Shown piece by piece: positions 47,151 through 63,961 of a stretch of DNA of 64,000 nt. The notes under the pieces are model-generated. The model did not search any database, was not told where the DNA came from, and saw only the letters and a list, made by a program, of their open reading frames with translations. The stretch covers positions 1 through 64,000 of the forward strand of contig NZ_AQXY01000028.1 in assembly GCF_000376845.1 (NCBI RefSeq). Reading direction: 5' to 3'. Both the position numbers and the translations under genes were made by a program. This DNA is from Thioalkalivibrio sp. ALE14. GTDB taxonomy: Bacteria > Pseudomonadota > Gammaproteobacteria > Ectothiorhodospirales > Ectothiorhodospiraceae. Positions within the stretch are counted from its first letter, which is position 1, and every line of letters begins with the position of its first letter.

Positions 47151-48187
47151 TCAGACTCGTTCCGGGTTCAGGGCGGGTTCGGCCACGGTCAGCGGGCGCC
47201 CCGCCATACGGGCCACCAAGTCTAGCAACCCCTGCCGGGCATTGCCGTTTTCCTGACCCTTGATCACGCGATCCACGCGCGCGGCCTCGGCCAGCAAGCT
47301 CCGCGCCTGCGTCAGGCTCAACCGCGACATCGCCTGGCGCAGGGCCTTCTGGCCATCGCCGAAGCTGCCCTGGAAGGCCTCCTTGTCGGGCGCGCCGGCG
47401 GCCTTGCGCTCCATCGCCTGCACCAGCAGCCGGCATTCGCGCGCCAGCGCCCAGAGGATCAGCGGCTCGGCCTGGCCCTCCTCAAGCAGCCCCTCCAGCA
47501 TGCGCAGCGCATGGCGGACATCGCCGCGCAGCGCGGTCGGCGCCAGGGCGAACAGCTCGAAGCGCGCCGAATCGGTGGTGGCCTCCGCCATTACGGTCTC
47601 GTCGATCTCGGTGACGCCGGCCAGCGCCAGCTTTTCGATTTCCTGGCGCGCGGCCAGCAGGTTGCCCTCCACCCGCGCGACCAGCAGCGCCAGTGCCGGG
47701 TCGGTGATACGCAGACCGTTCTTCTGCAGCCGCGCGCGGATCCAGCTGCCCAGCTGGGCCGGCGGCACCGGACGCGCATGGATCACCACCGCGCGGTTTT
47801 CCAGGGCCTTGAACCAGGCGGCCCGGCGCATGTCGCGGTCCGGCCTGGGGAGCTGCAACAGCAGCACCAGATCGTCCTGCGGCTCGCCGGCATAGGCCTT
47901 CAGGTGGTCGCCGCCGGTCTTGCCCGGCTTGCCGGTGGCCAGGCGCAGATCCAGTACCGCGCGTTCGGCGAACAGCGAGCGGTCGCGGATCGCGGCCTCG
48001 AACGGACCCCAGTCGGACTGGGCAGTCAGATCCAGCACCGTGCGCTCGAGAAAACCCTGCTCGCGGGCGGCCGCGCGGATCGCGTCGGCCGCCTCGATCG
48101 CCTGCAGCGGCTCCTCCGCCAGCAGCAAGTAGATCGGCGCGAGCCCGCGCGCCAGATCCTGCTCCAGGCGGGCGATATCCAGCGCCA

Positions 48188-48188
<1 letters not shown>
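47151..48188 (-). CDS. holA: DNA polymerase III delta subunit
   Basis: This 345-residue clamp-loader subunit opens the beta clamp. It opens with the family stretch [20 protein letters not shown], has [19 protein letters not shown] and [19 protein letters not shown], and ends near the helical collar. The start overlaps the last base of the lptE stop codon (TAATG), and proA starts five bases after its end. It is thus part of a leuS-lptE-holA-proA-nadD-rsfS-rlmH-maf run. Confidence 0.93.
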
Positions 48189-51483
<3,295 letters not shown>

Positions 51484-51566
51484 TCAGGAACAGAGCCCCT
51501 TTCCAGACTGCCTCACAAAGTGCATCGACTGGAAACACTGAACTCGAGTTTCCAAGGAGGCTGGAT

Positions 51567-52418
51567 ATGCACGAAAAGGACGAGATCCCCGTTGTGCAGC
51601 GGGCCTACCCCGAGGACCTTGGCGAGACGCACCCCGAACACACCCCGGAGACCGAGTCTCCGACCATCCGCGAGGTCACGCCCGAGGACCTTGGCACCTG
51701 GCTCGGCAAGGGCTGGCGGGACCTCTGGCAGGTGCCTGTGGCACTGGTACATGGCCTGGTCATTGCCCTGGTCGGCCTGGTCCTGATCGGTCTTTCGTGG
51801 AATCAGCCGTGGATGGCGTTTTCCTTCCTGGCCGGCATCCTGCTGCTCGGGCCCGTGCTGGCCGTGGGCGTGAACTACCTCGCCCTGCAAAGGGAACGCG
51901 GTGAACCGGGTGGCGCCGGTCTCGGCTGGCTGGGCACCCTGGGCGGTTCGGTCTGGGGCTTCGCGGCCCTGCTGGCCTTGCTGTTCGTGATCTGGGCCAG
52001 CTTCGTGTGGATGTGGATCGCGGTGCTCAACATCGGCGAGCTCGCGGTGATGGGGCAGCTGCACCACCTGGTGGGCGCAATGCTCGGCAGCGGCGCCGGC
52101 ATCGTCTCGCTGGTCGGGGTCATGGTGGCCGCCATCGTCTTCGGGCTGGTGGTGTTCACCCTGAGCCTCGCAACGATCCCGGCCCTGCTGGACCACCGGG
52201 TGCGCGAGGAGGCCACGCAGAAGAGTCTGATCGAGTCCATCGGCGTCAGCCTGAAGGCGTTCAATCACAACCGGGGCACCCTGATCCTCTGGGGACTGAT
52301 CATCACGGCGCTGTTCATGGTCTCGGTCGCGACGGCCCTGCTGGCCCTGATCGTGATCTTCCCGTGGCTGGGCTTCGCCATGTGGCACGGCTACCGGGAT
52401 CTGGTCGCGACGACCTGA
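51567..52418 (+). CDS. DUF2189-family integral membrane protein
   Basis: This 283-residue protein has a polar N-terminus of about 55 residues and six membrane segments. The segment GWRDLWQVPVALVHGLVIAL at about 48-67 and the late WHGYRDLVA are typical of the DUF2189 family. The function is unknown. The ATG follows AAGGAGG. The gene diverges from leuS across 251 bases and runs towards the YbeL-like gene, 129 bases downstream. Confidence 0.8.
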   Translation: MHEKDEIPVVQRAYPEDLGETHPEHTPETESPTIREVTPEDLGTWLGKGWRDLWQVPVALVHGLVIALVGLVLIGLSWNQPWMAFSFLAGILLLGPVLAVGVNYLALQRERGEPGGAGLGWLGTLGGSVWGFAALLALLFVIWASFVWMWIAVLNIGELAVMGQLHHLVGAMLGSGAGIVSLVGVMVAAIVFGLVVFTLSLATIPALLDHRVREEATQKSLIESIGVSLKAFNHNRGTLILWGLIITALFMVSVATALLALIVIFPWLGFAMWHGYRDLVATT

Positions 52419-52547
52419 CCCGGTCCGGGCGCGAGCCCCGTCCACCCGCCCCATGCCACGTACCCGAGGCAACGCTGCTCCGGGTGCGTGCGCTCGTGCT
52501 ACCGTTGATCACAACCGACCGGAACTGCGACCCAAAAGGAGAGGCCG

Positions 52548-53099
52548 ATGAGCGAGGAACAGAAGGACCAGGTCCATGATCAGGAGCGCGAATCGCGCCT
52601 GAGCGACGCCTATCACCGCATGCTGCACGAGGTCACCGAGGACCTCGAGAAGCTGGAGGACAAGACCAGCAAGGCCATCACCGAGGCCCTGGAAAACGCC
52701 CGGGACCGCGTGCAGAAGGCCAGCGACCTGACCCGCGAGGAGGCGCACGAGGTGATGGATTACCTGCGCCGGGACCTGCAGGACCTGGGTGCCTACCTCG
52801 ACAGCCGCAGTTCCGACTGGCGGGGCTGGCTGCAGATCGACCTCGGCCTGATCGAGGCCAGCATCAAGAGCGCCCTGGAGCGCATCGCCGATCGCACCCG
52901 GATCGAGATCACCGAACTGACCGCGCGCGCCCAGGTGATGGGCGAGTGGCACACCGGCGAGATCACCGGCCCCGGCGAACTGCTCTGCAAGCAATGCGGC
53001 CATCCGGTGCACATGACGAAGGTCGGCCGCATCCCGCCGTGCTCCAACTGCCACAACACCACCTTCCGGCGCGGCCCCGGCGGCACCGAGGCGGAGTAG
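52548..53099 (+). CDS. ybeL: YbeL-like zinc-ribbon protein (DUF1451)
   Basis: This 183-residue protein has a long helical, charged N-terminal two-thirds likely to form a coiled coil. It ends with a zinc ribbon made by CKQCGHP and CSNCHNTTF. The layout matches E. coli YbeL, whose gene also lies near leuS. The molecular role is unknown. The AAAGGAGAGG site precedes the ATG. Its end faces lnt, which runs in the opposite direction. Confidence 0.85.
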   Translation: MSEEQKDQVHDQERESRLSDAYHRMLHEVTEDLEKLEDKTSKAITEALENARDRVQKASDLTREEAHEVMDYLRRDLQDLGAYLDSRSSDWRGWLQIDLGLIEASIKSALERIADRTRIEITELTARAQVMGEWHTGEITGPGELLCKQCGHPVHMTKVGRIPPCSNCHNTTFRRGPGGTEAE

Positions 53100-53115
53100 T
53101 CAGCCGACAAGGGCG

Positions 53116-54609
53116 TCACGTCCGGTCACGCCGGCGCCCCACCGCGGCACCGGCGACGACCAGTACCAGCGCCGCCAGTACCGCCGGCCCCGGCCCCGTG
53201 GCGGTCGCCGGCGTCACCCCGTGGCGAGGCTGCAGCCGGCCCGTCACCACCTCGCGGGTGAACAGTCCCGAGCGTTCCAGTATCCGCCCGTCGGCATCGA
53301 TCAGGGCCGAGATGCCGGTATTCGTGGCGCGGATCATCGGACGCCCGGTCTCCACCGCCCGCACCCGCGCAATCTGCAGATGCTGGGCCGGCGCGAGACT
53401 GTCGCCGAACCACGCATCGTTGGAGACATTGACCAGGAACCCGGCCTCCGGTAGCGCCGCGCGGATGTGGCGCGAATACGCCGCCTCGTAGCAGATGCTG
53501 ACGCCGGCGGTCTGCCCGGCCACCCGCATACGCCCGTCACCGGTGCCGGGGGAGAGGTCGGACATCGGGATCGCGAGCAGCCGGTCCAGCCAGTCGAGCT
53601 GGCCACGCAGCGGAATGTACTCGCCAAACGGCACCAGCTGGCGCTTGTTGTATCCGGCGCCCGTGGTCACGTTGACCACCGAGTTGTAGACGTGGCGCCC
53701 GGCCGAGGCGTGGTCGAAGACCCCGACCAGCAGCTCGGCCTCGTCCTCCGCCAGCGACTGCGCAAGCTGCCCGAGTGGGCGTTGGACCTCGACATAGAAC
53801 GCCGGGATCGCGGTCTCCGGCCAGACCACCAGGTCCACGTCCCCCGCCTCGCGCGTCAGTTCCTCGTAGACCCCGAGCGAATACTCGATGCCGTCGGCAT
53901 CCCACTTGCGCGCCTGGTCGATATTGCCCTGCACCATGGCCACCGAGATCGCCTCGCCCCCCGGCTCCACCCAGCGGACAGCCCCCAGCGCCAGCGACAC
54001 CAGCACCAGCGCCGCGGCCAGACCCGCCCCGAGCCCGCGCTGCCCGGTGCGGAATACGCTGACCAGCGCGACCGCCAGCAGCGCGACCACCAGCCCCGCG
54101 CCCAGTTCGCCGGCCAGCGGCAGCCAGGGCTGCAGCGGCGTGTCCAGCACCGCGTGCCCGAACAGCAGCCAGGGAAAGCCGGAGAACAGCCAGGAACGCG
54201 CCAGCTCCATCAGCACCAGGCCGCCGGCCAGCGCCAGCATGCCGGCCGGGCGCTCCAGCGGCAGGAAGCGCGCCGCCAGCGCGGCCAGCAGTGCCGGATA
54301 GACCGCCATGGCCAGCACGAACAACACGGTAATCAGCGAGGCGACCACCAGCGGGGCCTGGCCGAATACCAGCAGGCTGTTGAAGATCCAGGTCACCCCG
54401 GTCCCGAAGAACCCGAGACCAAAGGCATAGCCGATCCAGGCGGCCCGGCGCGAGGTAGCCCCGGGCAGCAGGGCAAACCAGGCGGCCAGGGCCAGGGGGG
54501 CCGCCAGGAACCAGCCGACCGGGGCAAAGGCCAGAGTCGCACCCGCTCCGGCCACCAGGGCCGCAAGCCCCGAGGCCCAGGGCGGCAGTTGGGCGACGCG
54601 CAAGCGCAT
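53116..54609 (-). CDS. lnt: Apolipoprotein N-acyltransferase Lnt
   Basis: This 497-residue inner-membrane enzyme adds the third acyl chain to lipoproteins. About six membrane helices in the first 210 residues are followed by a periplasmic nitrilase-type domain. Its catalytic triad is glutamate in VVWPETAIPAF, lysine in YNKRQLVPFGEYIPL and cysteine in SICYEAAYS. A final membrane helix closes the protein. Clients in this window include LptE and the SGNH lipoprotein. It follows ybeX by five bases. Confidence 0.95.
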   Translation of the reverse strand: MRLRVAQLPPWASGLAALVAGAGATLAFAPVGWFLAAPLALAAWFALLPGATSRRAAWIGYAFGLGFFGTGVTWIFNSLLVFGQAPLVVASLITVLFVLAMAVYPALLAALAARFLPLERPAGMLALAGGLVLMELARSWLFSGFPWLLFGHAVLDTPLQPWLPLAGELGAGLVVALLAVALVSVFRTGQRGLGAGLAAALVLVSLALGAVRWVEPGGEAISVAMVQGNIDQARKWDADGIEYSLGVYEELTREAGDVDLVVWPETAIPAFYVEVQRPLGQLAQSLAEDEAELLVGVFDHASAGRHVYNSVVNVTTGAGYNKRQLVPFGEYIPLRGQLDWLDRLLAIPMSDLSPGTGDGRMRVAGQTAGVSICYEAAYSRHIRAALPEAGFLVNVSNDAWFGDSLAPAQHLQIARVRAVETGRPMIRATNTGISALIDADGRILERSGLFTREVVTGRLQPRHGVTPATATGPGPAVLAALVLVVAGAAVGRRRDRT

Positions 54610-54614
54610 GGCGC

Positions 54615-55541
54615 TCAGGGGGTACGAGGGTCGTCCGGGGCCGGCCCGTCGAATGGCTGCGCCTCGGTCCCGGTGGCCACCGGGGCGTCCGGTTCCGGCA
54701 GGCGCATCTCGAGCAGGTGCAGGCGGCGGTTGTCCGCGCGCAGCACGCGAAACTGCATGCCGTCCACGACAATCTGCTCGCCGCGGCGCGGGACATACCC
54801 GAAGTGCGACAGCACCAGCCCGCCGATGGTGTCGAAGTCATCCTCGCTGTAGGCGGTCTGGAAGTAGGCGTTGAACTCCTCCATGGGGGTCAGCGCCTTG
54901 ATGGTGTAGCGTCCGCCGGGATGCTGCATGATCTGGGTCAGGTAGTCCTCGACGTCGTGCTCGTCCTCGATCTCGCCGACGATCTGTTCCAGCACGTCCT
55001 CGATGGTCACCAGGCCCGCCACGCCGCCGTACTCGTCGACCACGATCGCCATGTGGTTGCGGCTCAGGCGAAATTCCTTCAGCAGCACGTTCAGGCGCTT
55101 GCTCTCGGGCACGAACACCGCCGGGCGCAGGATCTCCTGCATATCGAAGGCGGCATCGTCCGTCTCGCCGAAGAAGCGCAGCAGGTCCTTGGCCAGGAGC
55201 ACGCCGACGACCTCGTCGCGGTGATCCCCCACCACCGGCAGGCGGGAGTGTGCGGAGGCGACCACGTCGGGGAGGAACTCGGAGAGCCCGGCATCCCGGC
55301 GCACCACTTCCATCTGCGCGCGCGGGATCATGATGTCGCGCACCTGCATGTCGGCGACGTTAAGCACGCCTTCCAGCATGGTCAGCGCCTCGGGATCGAC
55401 CAGCTCGCGGGCGTGCGCGCCGCGCAGGGTCTCGATCAGCTCGCGGCGGGTCGCCGGCTCGCGGCGCGGGCGCAGGGCCTCGCCGGCGCGGGCCAGCCAG
55501 CGCCGCCAGATCGGTTGCTCGTCGGGTTCGGGTTCAGGCAT
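54615..55541 (-). CDS. ybeX: YbeX/CorC: CBS-pair and CorC-HlyC domain protein
   Basis: This 308-residue soluble protein has two CBS domains (about residues 65-190; VRDIMIPRAQMEVVRRD and VDEYGGVAGLVTIEDVLEQI) and a C-terminal transporter-associated domain. Formerly called CorC for its effect on magnesium and cobalt flux, YbeX is now linked to ribosome maturation and sits with ybeY and ybeZ. The usual membrane DUF21 domain is absent. It overlaps ybeY by eight bases. Confidence 0.92.
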   Translation of the reverse strand: MPEPEPDEQPIWRRWLARAGEALRPRREPATRRELIETLRGAHARELVDPEALTMLEGVLNVADMQVRDIMIPRAQMEVVRRDAGLSEFLPDVVASAHSRLPVVGDHRDEVVGVLLAKDLLRFFGETDDAAFDMQEILRPAVFVPESKRLNVLLKEFRLSRNHMAIVVDEYGGVAGLVTIEDVLEQIVGEIEDEHDVEDYLTQIMQHPGGRYTIKALTPMEEFNAYFQTAYSEDDFDTIGGLVLSHFGYVPRRGEQIVVDGMQFRVLRADNRRLHLLEMRLPEPDAPVATGTEAQPFDGPAPDDPRTP

Positions 55542-56046
55542 CGGGGGCGTTTCCGGCTGGGTGCGGCGTCTGGGCGCGGGCCGGATGCTCGGCGTAGGGG
55601 TCGGAATAGCCTAACCCGGCCAGGATCGAGGACTCAATTGCCTCCATCCGCGCGGCCTCGTCCGGCGTCTGGTGATCCATGCCCTGCAGGTGCAGCATCC
55701 CGTGTACCACCATGTGGTGATAGTGGGCGGCCAGGCTCTTGCCCTGCTCCGCCGCCTCGCGCGCCAGCACCGGCGCGCACAGGATCACGTCGCCGAGATA
55801 GGCGTTCGCCTCGGGCGGCAGACCGGCCGGCAGTTCCGGCGCGGGGAAGGACAGCACGTTGGTCGCGTAGTCGCGGTCGCGAAAGGCGTGATTCAGCGAG
55901 CGCCCCTCGTCGGCATCCACCAGGCGCAGGGTCACCGCGGCCTCGCCCGCCCCGCGCCAGGCCGCGCGGGCCGAACGGTGCAGGGTGGTGGCGGCCGGCA
56001 GGCCGACGCGCGGCACGGCGTACTGCACCGCGACCTCAAGCGCCAT
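55534..56046 (-). CDS. ybeY: Endoribonuclease YbeY
   Basis: The start at 56046 gives 170 residues, overlapping phoL by 11 bases. The zinc-binding motif HGMLHLQGMDH is intact, as is the RDYATNVLSFP block. YbeY acts in 16S rRNA 3' maturation and ribosome quality control. The longer upstream frame runs into phoL and is not used. Order phoL-ybeY-ybeX-lnt is that of E. coli. Confidence 0.94.
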   Translation of the reverse strand: MALEVAVQYAVPRVGLPAATTLHRSARAAWRGAGEAAVTLRLVDADEGRSLNHAFRDRDYATNVLSFPAPELPAGLPPEANAYLGDVILCAPVLAREAAEQGKSLAAHYHHMVVHGMLHLQGMDHQTPDEAARMEAIESSILAGLGYSDPYAEHPARAQTPHPAGNAPDA

Positions 56047-57076
56047 CAGCGTCCTGCCCGTCCACAGCGGCACCGCCAGCACCGGGCTCCGGCGCCGCAT
56101 CCGGTTTTCCGGAGGCGCTGTCGTGGGCGTCGTAGGCCTCCACGATGCGCTGCACCAGCGGATGGCGCACCACGTCACCCGCCTGGAAGCGGGTGATATG
56201 TACGCCCTCCACGTCGTTCAGAATCTGCATCGCGTGCTTGAGCCCCGAGCGCTGGCCACGCGGCAGGTCGACCTGGGTGATGTCGCCGTTGACCACGGCA
56301 GTGGAACCGAAGCCGATCCGGGTCAGGAACATCTTCATCTGTTCGACAGTGGTGTTCTGCGCCTCGTCGAGGATGATGAAGGCCTCGTTCAGGGTACGCC
56401 CGCGCATGTAGGCCAGCGGGGCGACCTCGATCACCTGGCGTTCCATCAGGCGGGCGGTCTGGTCGAAGCCCATCAACTCGTACAGGGCGTCGTACATCGG
56501 CCGCAGATAGGGGTCGATCTTCTGCGCCAGGTCGCCGGGCAGAAAGCCCAGGCGCTCGCCGGCCTCCACCGCCGGGCGCACCAGGACCAGGCGCTGCACC
56601 CGGTCCTGTTCCAGCGCGGCGACGGCCGCCGCCACTGCGAGGAAGGTCTTGCCGGTGCCGGCCGGGCCGATGCCGAAACTGAGGTCATGCTGCGCAATCG
56701 CCGCCAGGTACTTCGCCTGTCGCGGGCCGCGGCCGCGGATGACCGCCCGCTTGAGCCGCAGCGACGGATCACCGCCATTTCCGCCATTGCCTTCGGGCTC
56801 CGCCAGCCCCTCGACATGGGCGGTCTGTAGCGCGGTATGCACCTGCTCCAGGCTGACCGGTTCCTCCTGGGCCATGCGGTGCAGATCATGGATCAGCGCC
56901 CCGGCCGCCTGCACCGCGGTCTTCGGACCGGTCAGATTGAAGCGCGGACCGCGATTGTGCACCGCCACGCCCAGGCGCGACTCGATCAGGCGCAGGTGCG
57001 CATCCAGCGGCCCGGAGATCCGCGCGAGCGTCTCCTGGTCACCGGGTTCCAGCGTGAAATCCAGACGATTGGCCAT
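56036..57076 (-). CDS. phoL: PhoH-like ATPase (YbeZ/PhoL)
   Basis: This 346-residue protein has an N-terminal KH-like region and a PhoH ATPase domain with Walker A GPAGTGKTFLAVAAA and Walker B FIILDEAQNT. It also carries the MKMFLTRIGFGS block. It works with YbeY in RNA processing. The C-terminal tail of about 20 residues is low in complexity. The gene lies five bases after miaB and overlaps ybeY. Confidence 0.93.
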   Translation of the reverse strand: MANRLDFTLEPGDQETLARISGPLDAHLRLIESRLGVAVHNRGPRFNLTGPKTAVQAAGALIHDLHRMAQEEPVSLEQVHTALQTAHVEGLAEPEGNGGNGGDPSLRLKRAVIRGRGPRQAKYLAAIAQHDLSFGIGPAGTGKTFLAVAAAVAALEQDRVQRLVLVRPAVEAGERLGFLPGDLAQKIDPYLRPMYDALYELMGFDQTARLMERQVIEVAPLAYMRGRTLNEAFIILDEAQNTTVEQMKMFLTRIGFGSTAVVNGDITQVDLPRGQRSGLKHAMQILNDVEGVHITRFQAGDVVRHPLVQRIVEAYDAHDSASGKPDAAPEPGAGGAAVDGQDADGA

Positions 57077-57081
57077 TCAGG

Positions 57082-58434
57082 TCAGGCGCCGACGGCGGCG
57101 GGCATCGCCCGCTCCACCGTACGCCCGCGCAGGGAGTGCGCCAGGGCCTCGGTGATCTCGACCGGGATCAGCTGCCCGATCAGGCCGGGGTCACCGGCAA
57201 AATTGACGATGCGGTTGTTCGCAGTTCGCCCGGCCAGTTCGCCCGGGTTGCGCTTGGCCGGGCCTTCCACCAGCACCGGCTCCACGTTGCCAACCATGGT
57301 CTGGTTGCGCGCGCGGCCGTGCTGCTCGATCAGGGCCTGCAGCTCGGCCAGACGGGCCTTCTTGGTCGCCATCGGCACGTCGTCCGGCAGCGATGCGGCC
57401 GGGGTACCCGGACGCGCGCTGTAGATGAAGCTGAAGGAGAAATCGAAGTGCAGTTCCTCGATCAGTTTCATGGTCGCCGCATGGTCGGCATCGGTCTCGC
57501 CGGGGAAGCCGACGATGAAGTCCGAGGAGAGGTCCAGATCCGGGCGCGCCTCGCGCAGGCGGCGGATCTTGGACTTGTACTCCAGGATCGTGTGGCCGCG
57601 CTTCATCTGCGCCAGGATACGATCCGAGCCGCTCTGCACCGGCAGGTGCAGGTGGCTGACCAGCTTCGGTTCGTCGGCGAAGGCCTGGATCAGCGAGTCG
57701 GAGAACTCGACCGGGTGCGAGGTGGTGAAGCGGATGCGCTCGATGCCCTCGACGGCCGCCACGTAGTGGATCAGCAACGCCAGGTCGGCGGTGTCGCCAT
57801 CCTCCATCGGCCCCTGATAGGCGTTCACGTTCTGCCCCAGCAGGTTGATCTCCTTGACCCCCTGCGCGGCGAGCGCGACCACCTCCGCGATCACGTCGTC
57901 GAACGGGCGGCTGATCTCGTCGCCACGGGTATAGGGCACCACGCAGAAGCTGCAGTACTTGGAGCAGCCCTCCATCACCGAGACGAACGCCGTCGGTCCC
58001 TCGGCCTTCGGCTCCGGCAGGCGGTCGAACTTCTCGATCTCGGGGAAGGAGATATCCACCACCGGCGCACGCTCGCGGCGCACCGACTGGATCATGGCCG
58101 GCAGCCGGTGCAGGGTCTGCGGCCCGAACACCAGGTCCACATACGGGGCACGCTCGCGCAGGGCGTCACCCTCCTGACTGGCGACACAACCGCCCACCCC
58201 GATGATGACCTCCGGCCGGCGCTCCTTGATCTGCCGCCAGCGGCCCAGCAGCGAGAAGACCTTCTCCTGCGCCTTCTCGCGGATCGAGCAGGTGTTCATC
58301 AGCAGGACATCCGCCTGCTCCGGATCGTCGGTGCGCTCGGCCCCGTGCAGCTCGCGCAGCGCGTCGAGCATGCGATCGGAGTCGTACTCGTTCATCTGGC
58401 AGCCGTGCGTCTGGATGTAGACCTTGCGGATCAT
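57082..58434 (-). CDS. miaB: tRNA-2-methylthio-N6-dimethylallyladenosine synthase MiaB
   Basis: This 450-residue radical-SAM methylthiotransferase has the N-terminal cluster-binding cysteines ([29 protein letters not shown]), the radical-SAM [15 protein letters not shown] and a C-terminal TRAM domain. It adds the methylthio group at A37 of tRNAs reading UNN codons. It heads the miaB-phoL-ybeY-ybeX-lnt operon. Confidence 0.96.
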   Translation of the reverse strand: MIRKVYIQTHGCQMNEYDSDRMLDALRELHGAERTDDPEQADVLLMNTCSIREKAQEKVFSLLGRWRQIKERRPEVIIGVGGCVASQEGDALRERAPYVDLVFGPQTLHRLPAMIQSVRRERAPVVDISFPEIEKFDRLPEPKAEGPTAFVSVMEGCSKYCSFCVVPYTRGDEISRPFDDVIAEVVALAAQGVKEINLLGQNVNAYQGPMEDGDTADLALLIHYVAAVEGIERIRFTTSHPVEFSDSLIQAFADEPKLVSHLHLPVQSGSDRILAQMKRGHTILEYKSKIRRLREARPDLDLSSDFIVGFPGETDADHAATMKLIEELHFDFSFSFIYSARPGTPAASLPDDVPMATKKARLAELQALIEQHGRARNQTMVGNVEPVLVEGPAKRNPGELAGRTANNRIVNFAGDPGLIGQLIPVEITEALAHSLRGRTVERAMPAAVGA

Positions 58435-58478
58435 GCTCTCGGTACTTCGCTGGTTGGGGAGTTCAGGGATCGCGGTGG

Positions 58479-58958
58479 CTAGAACGGGACGTCGTCATCG
58501 TCGAAGCCGCCACCGGAGACCGGTGCACTGCTGCGATTGCCGCTCTGCTGGCCGCCACCGCCGTAGGCATTGCCGCCGCCGTAGCCCGGGTCCTGGTCGA
58601 ACCCGCCACCACCGCCGCCACCGCGGCCGCCGATCAGCTGCATGTCACTGGCGACCACCTCGGTGCTGTAGCGATCATTGCCGGACTGGTCCTGCCACTT
58701 GCGGGTCTGGATCTTGCCTTCGATGTAGACCTGCGAGCCCTTGGACAGGTACTGCGCGGCGATATCCGCCAGACGCCCGAACATCACCACCCGGTGCCAT
58801 TCGGTGTTCTCGCGCTTCTCGCCGGAGTTCTTGTCGGTCCACTGCTCGGACGTCGCCAGACGCAGATTGGTGACCGTGACCCCGTTCGGGGTCTCGCGCT
58901 TTTCCGGGTCGGCCCCGAGGTTGCCGAGCAGGATGACTTTGTTGACGCCGCGGGCCAT
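58479..58958 (-). CDS. ssb: Single-stranded DNA-binding protein
   Basis: The start at 58958 has AAGGAGG upstream and gives 159 residues. The OB fold ([20 protein letters not shown] to about residue 110) is followed by a glycine-rich tail and the acidic tip FDDDDVPF. This tip binds partner proteins such as the chi subunit (holC here). A Val replaces the usual Ile of the DDDIPF tip, a mild change. The gene precedes miaB on the same strand, and uvrA lies nearby as in E. coli, though with yajR between. Confidence 0.95.
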   Translation of the reverse strand: MARGVNKVILLGNLGADPEKRETPNGVTVTNLRLATSEQWTDKNSGEKRENTEWHRVVMFGRLADIAAQYLSKGSQVYIEGKIQTRKWQDQSGNDRYSTEVVASDMQLIGGRGGGGGGGFDQDPGYGGGNAYGGGGQQSGNRSSAPVSGGGFDDDDVPF

Positions 58959-59068
58959 GGGGCCTCCTTCAGTCAGGCATGGAGAGACAGACCCGATAGT
59001 GTAGCAGCCCGCCCCCGCCGCGACAGTGCACCGGTCCGCGATGGGGACGCGGGCCGCGTCCACGGAGA

Positions 59069-60439
59069 CTACCGGGGCGGAGGACGCGCCATCCAGGCGG
59101 TCAGTTCGGGGGTATCCGGTCCACCGGGCTCCACCTTCAGGTACAGGGAACCGGCATCCGGCGACAACTCGGCCTCGTGCACACCCGGCCAGTCCCCCAG
59201 CATGCGCAGCAGCTCGGCCTCGCGACCGGACCAGTGGGCGGGGACCGCCAGCAACCGGTTGGAGCGGTAGTGCGGGTGCATCCCGCGCGCACTCCACCAC
59301 CAGAAGAGCAGCAGCGGCACCCCGGCAAGAAACACCCCCGCCGGCCCGGCGACGGTCAGCAGGCCACCCCCGAGCACGCCGCCGGCGAAGATGCCGAGGA
59401 ACTGTGCGGTGGCAAAGCCGCCCATGGCGGTGCCCTTGTGCGCCACCGGCGCCATGCGCGCCACCAGCGACGGCAGCCCGGCCTCCAGCAGGTTGAAGGC
59501 GGCGAAGAACAGGATCATCAGTGCCGCCAGCATCCACAACCCGCCACCATCCAGCACCAGCAAGGCCAGCAGGACCTGCACCCCGGCGAGCAAGGCGATC
59601 GCGCCACGCAGCACGCTGTGCACGCGCCGGCGGCGCTCGCCATAGATGATTCCCGGCAGCATCAGCACGAAGCCGACCAGCAGGACCGGCACATAGAACT
59701 TCCAGTGACTCGCCCCCGGCAGGGCCAGGGTCTCCAGCAGCAGGACCGGGATCACCAGGAAATTCGCGGCCAGCACCAGGTGCAACACGAAGATACCGAG
59801 ATTCAGGCGCAGCAGGTCGGGAGCCCGCAGGATCCGCGGCAGCGCCGACCATACCGGAACCATGTCCGGATGCACGCGGGTGCGCTCCGGTGCCGGGACC
59901 CACAGGAACAGGATCACGATCGCGACCACCCCGAGCAGCGCCGAAAGGGCGAAGATCCCCTCCAGCCCCGCGGAACGATCCACTACCGGCCCTAGCGCCA
60001 TCGCGGCGGTGAAGGTCAGGCCGATGGTCAGGCCGATCACGGCGAGCGCCCGCATGCGGCGCTCCTCGCCGACAAGGTCCGCTGTCAGGGCGAGGATAAC
60101 CGCCGCCACCGCACCCGCCCCCTGCAAGGCACGCCCCAGGATGATGCCGTGGATGGTCTCGGCGAGGGCCGCGACCAGGCTGCCGGCCACGAACAGCAGC
60201 AGCCCGGCGAGGATCAGCGGCTTGCGTCCCACCCGGTCGGACAGCAGGCCGAACGGGATCTGCAGCACCGCCTGGGTGAGACCGTAGATCCCCAGCGCCA
60301 GCCCCATCAGCAACGGAGTCGCGCCGGGGATGCGGTCGGCATGCAGCATGAATACCGGCAGGACCATGAACAGCCCCGCCATGCGCACACCATAGATCGC
60401 CGCCAGCCCCGTTGTGGCGCGCAACTCGCGGGGGGTCAT
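59069..60439 (-). CDS. yajR: YajR-like MFS transporter with C-terminal YAM domain
   Basis: This 456-residue protein has 12 membrane helices (about residues 10-385), including the A-motif [17 protein letters not shown] soluble domain of about 65 residues follows ([20 protein letters not shown] to YLKVEPGG). The length and the ferredoxin-like tail fit E. coli YajR, whose YAM domain is distinctive. The physiological substrate is unknown. It is divergent from uvrA and lies between uvrA and ssb, an insertion into the usual ssb-uvrA neighbourhood. Confidence 0.85.
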   Translation of the reverse strand: MTPRELRATTGLAAIYGVRMAGLFMVLPVFMLHADRIPGATPLLMGLALGIYGLTQAVLQIPFGLLSDRVGRKPLILAGLLLFVAGSLVAALAETIHGIILGRALQGAGAVAAVILALTADLVGEERRMRALAVIGLTIGLTFTAAMALGPVVDRSAGLEGIFALSALLGVVAIVILFLWVPAPERTRVHPDMVPVWSALPRILRAPDLLRLNLGIFVLHLVLAANFLVIPVLLLETLALPGASHWKFYVPVLLVGFVLMLPGIIYGERRRRVHSVLRGAIALLAGVQVLLALLVLDGGGLWMLAALMILFFAAFNLLEAGLPSLVARMAPVAHKGTAMGGFATAQFLGIFAGGVLGGGLLTVAGPAGVFLAGVPLLLFWWWSARGMHPHYRSNRLLAVPAHWSGREAELLRMLGDWPGVHEAELSPDAGSLYLKVEPGGPDTPELTAWMARPPPR

Positions 60440-60613
60440 GGCGTCCGGAACCGACGCAGAGGCGGGGACGTCTTCATGGCGCGGAGTTTACCGGCAACCC
60501 CGGCGCGGAAACCATGGCGCCCGACGCCCGGGTGTTACCATGGACGGTTTGCGGCGCATCGGGGGCCACCCGGCGCGCCGCGCGACGCAAACCAGTGGAG
60601 TCGATCCAGCCCC

Positions 60614-63463
<2,850 letters not shown>

Positions 63464-63500
63464 GAATCCCTGCCCACAGGGCGCAGCCGCCCCCAGACGC

Positions 63501-63529
63501 AGAAAAGCCGGCTATGAGCCGGCTTTTCT
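63501..63529. terminator. Bidirectional hairpin terminator between uvrA and rplQ
   Basis: A perfect 12-base stem (AGAAAAGCCGGC with GCCGGCTTTTCT) closes a TATGA loop. Each strand ends in a T-rich arm, so the hairpin can stop transcription from uvrA on the plus strand and from the ribosomal operon ending with rplQ on the minus strand. It lies 38 bases after the uvrA stop and 43 bases after the rplQ stop. Confidence 0.9.
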
Positions 63530-63571
63530 GTCGCCCACTGCGGGCATTTCCTTCTCCGGAGGACTTTCGCG

Positions 63572-63961
63572 TCAGGCGGCCTCGCCGTCGCCCGCCTGGC
63601 CTTCCGGACGATCCACCAGCTCGACATAGGCCATCGGGGCATTGTCGCCCGGACGGTTGCCGCACTTGAGGATCCGCAGATAACCACCCGGACGCTGCTG
63701 GTAGCGCGGGCCCAGTTCGCTGAACAGCTTGCCCACGATCTCCTTGTCCCGCAGGCGGGCGAACGCGGTGCGACGACCGTGCACGCTGTCTTCCTTGGCC
63801 ATGGTGATCAGCGGCTCGGCGACCCGGCGCAGTTCCTTCGCCTTGGGCAGCGTGGTCTTGATCAGTTCGTGCCGGAACAGGGCCACGGACAGGGCCTGAA
63901 ACGTGGCCTTGCGGTGCGAGCTGTTACGGCCCAGCTGACGGCCGGAATGACGATGACGCAT
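63572..63961 (-). CDS. rplQ: 50S ribosomal protein L17
   Basis: This 129-residue protein matches L17 throughout: [20 protein letters not shown] at the start, then [20 protein letters not shown] and [19 protein letters not shown] short acidic tail follows. It is normally the last gene of the alpha operon after rpoA, which would lie just beyond the right edge. A GGAAG site stands before the ATG. Confidence 0.97.
   Translation of the reverse strand: MRHRHSGRQLGRNSSHRKATFQALSVALFRHELIKTTLPKAKELRRVAEPLITMAKEDSVHGRRTAFARLRDKEIVGKLFSELGPRYQQRPGGYLRILKCGNRPGDNAPMAYVELVDRPEGQAGDGEAA

Noticed and set aside
60440-60613. Possible LexA (SOS) box in the divergent yajR-uvrA gap
   Set aside because: No CTGT-(N8)-ACAG pattern was found by reading either strand.
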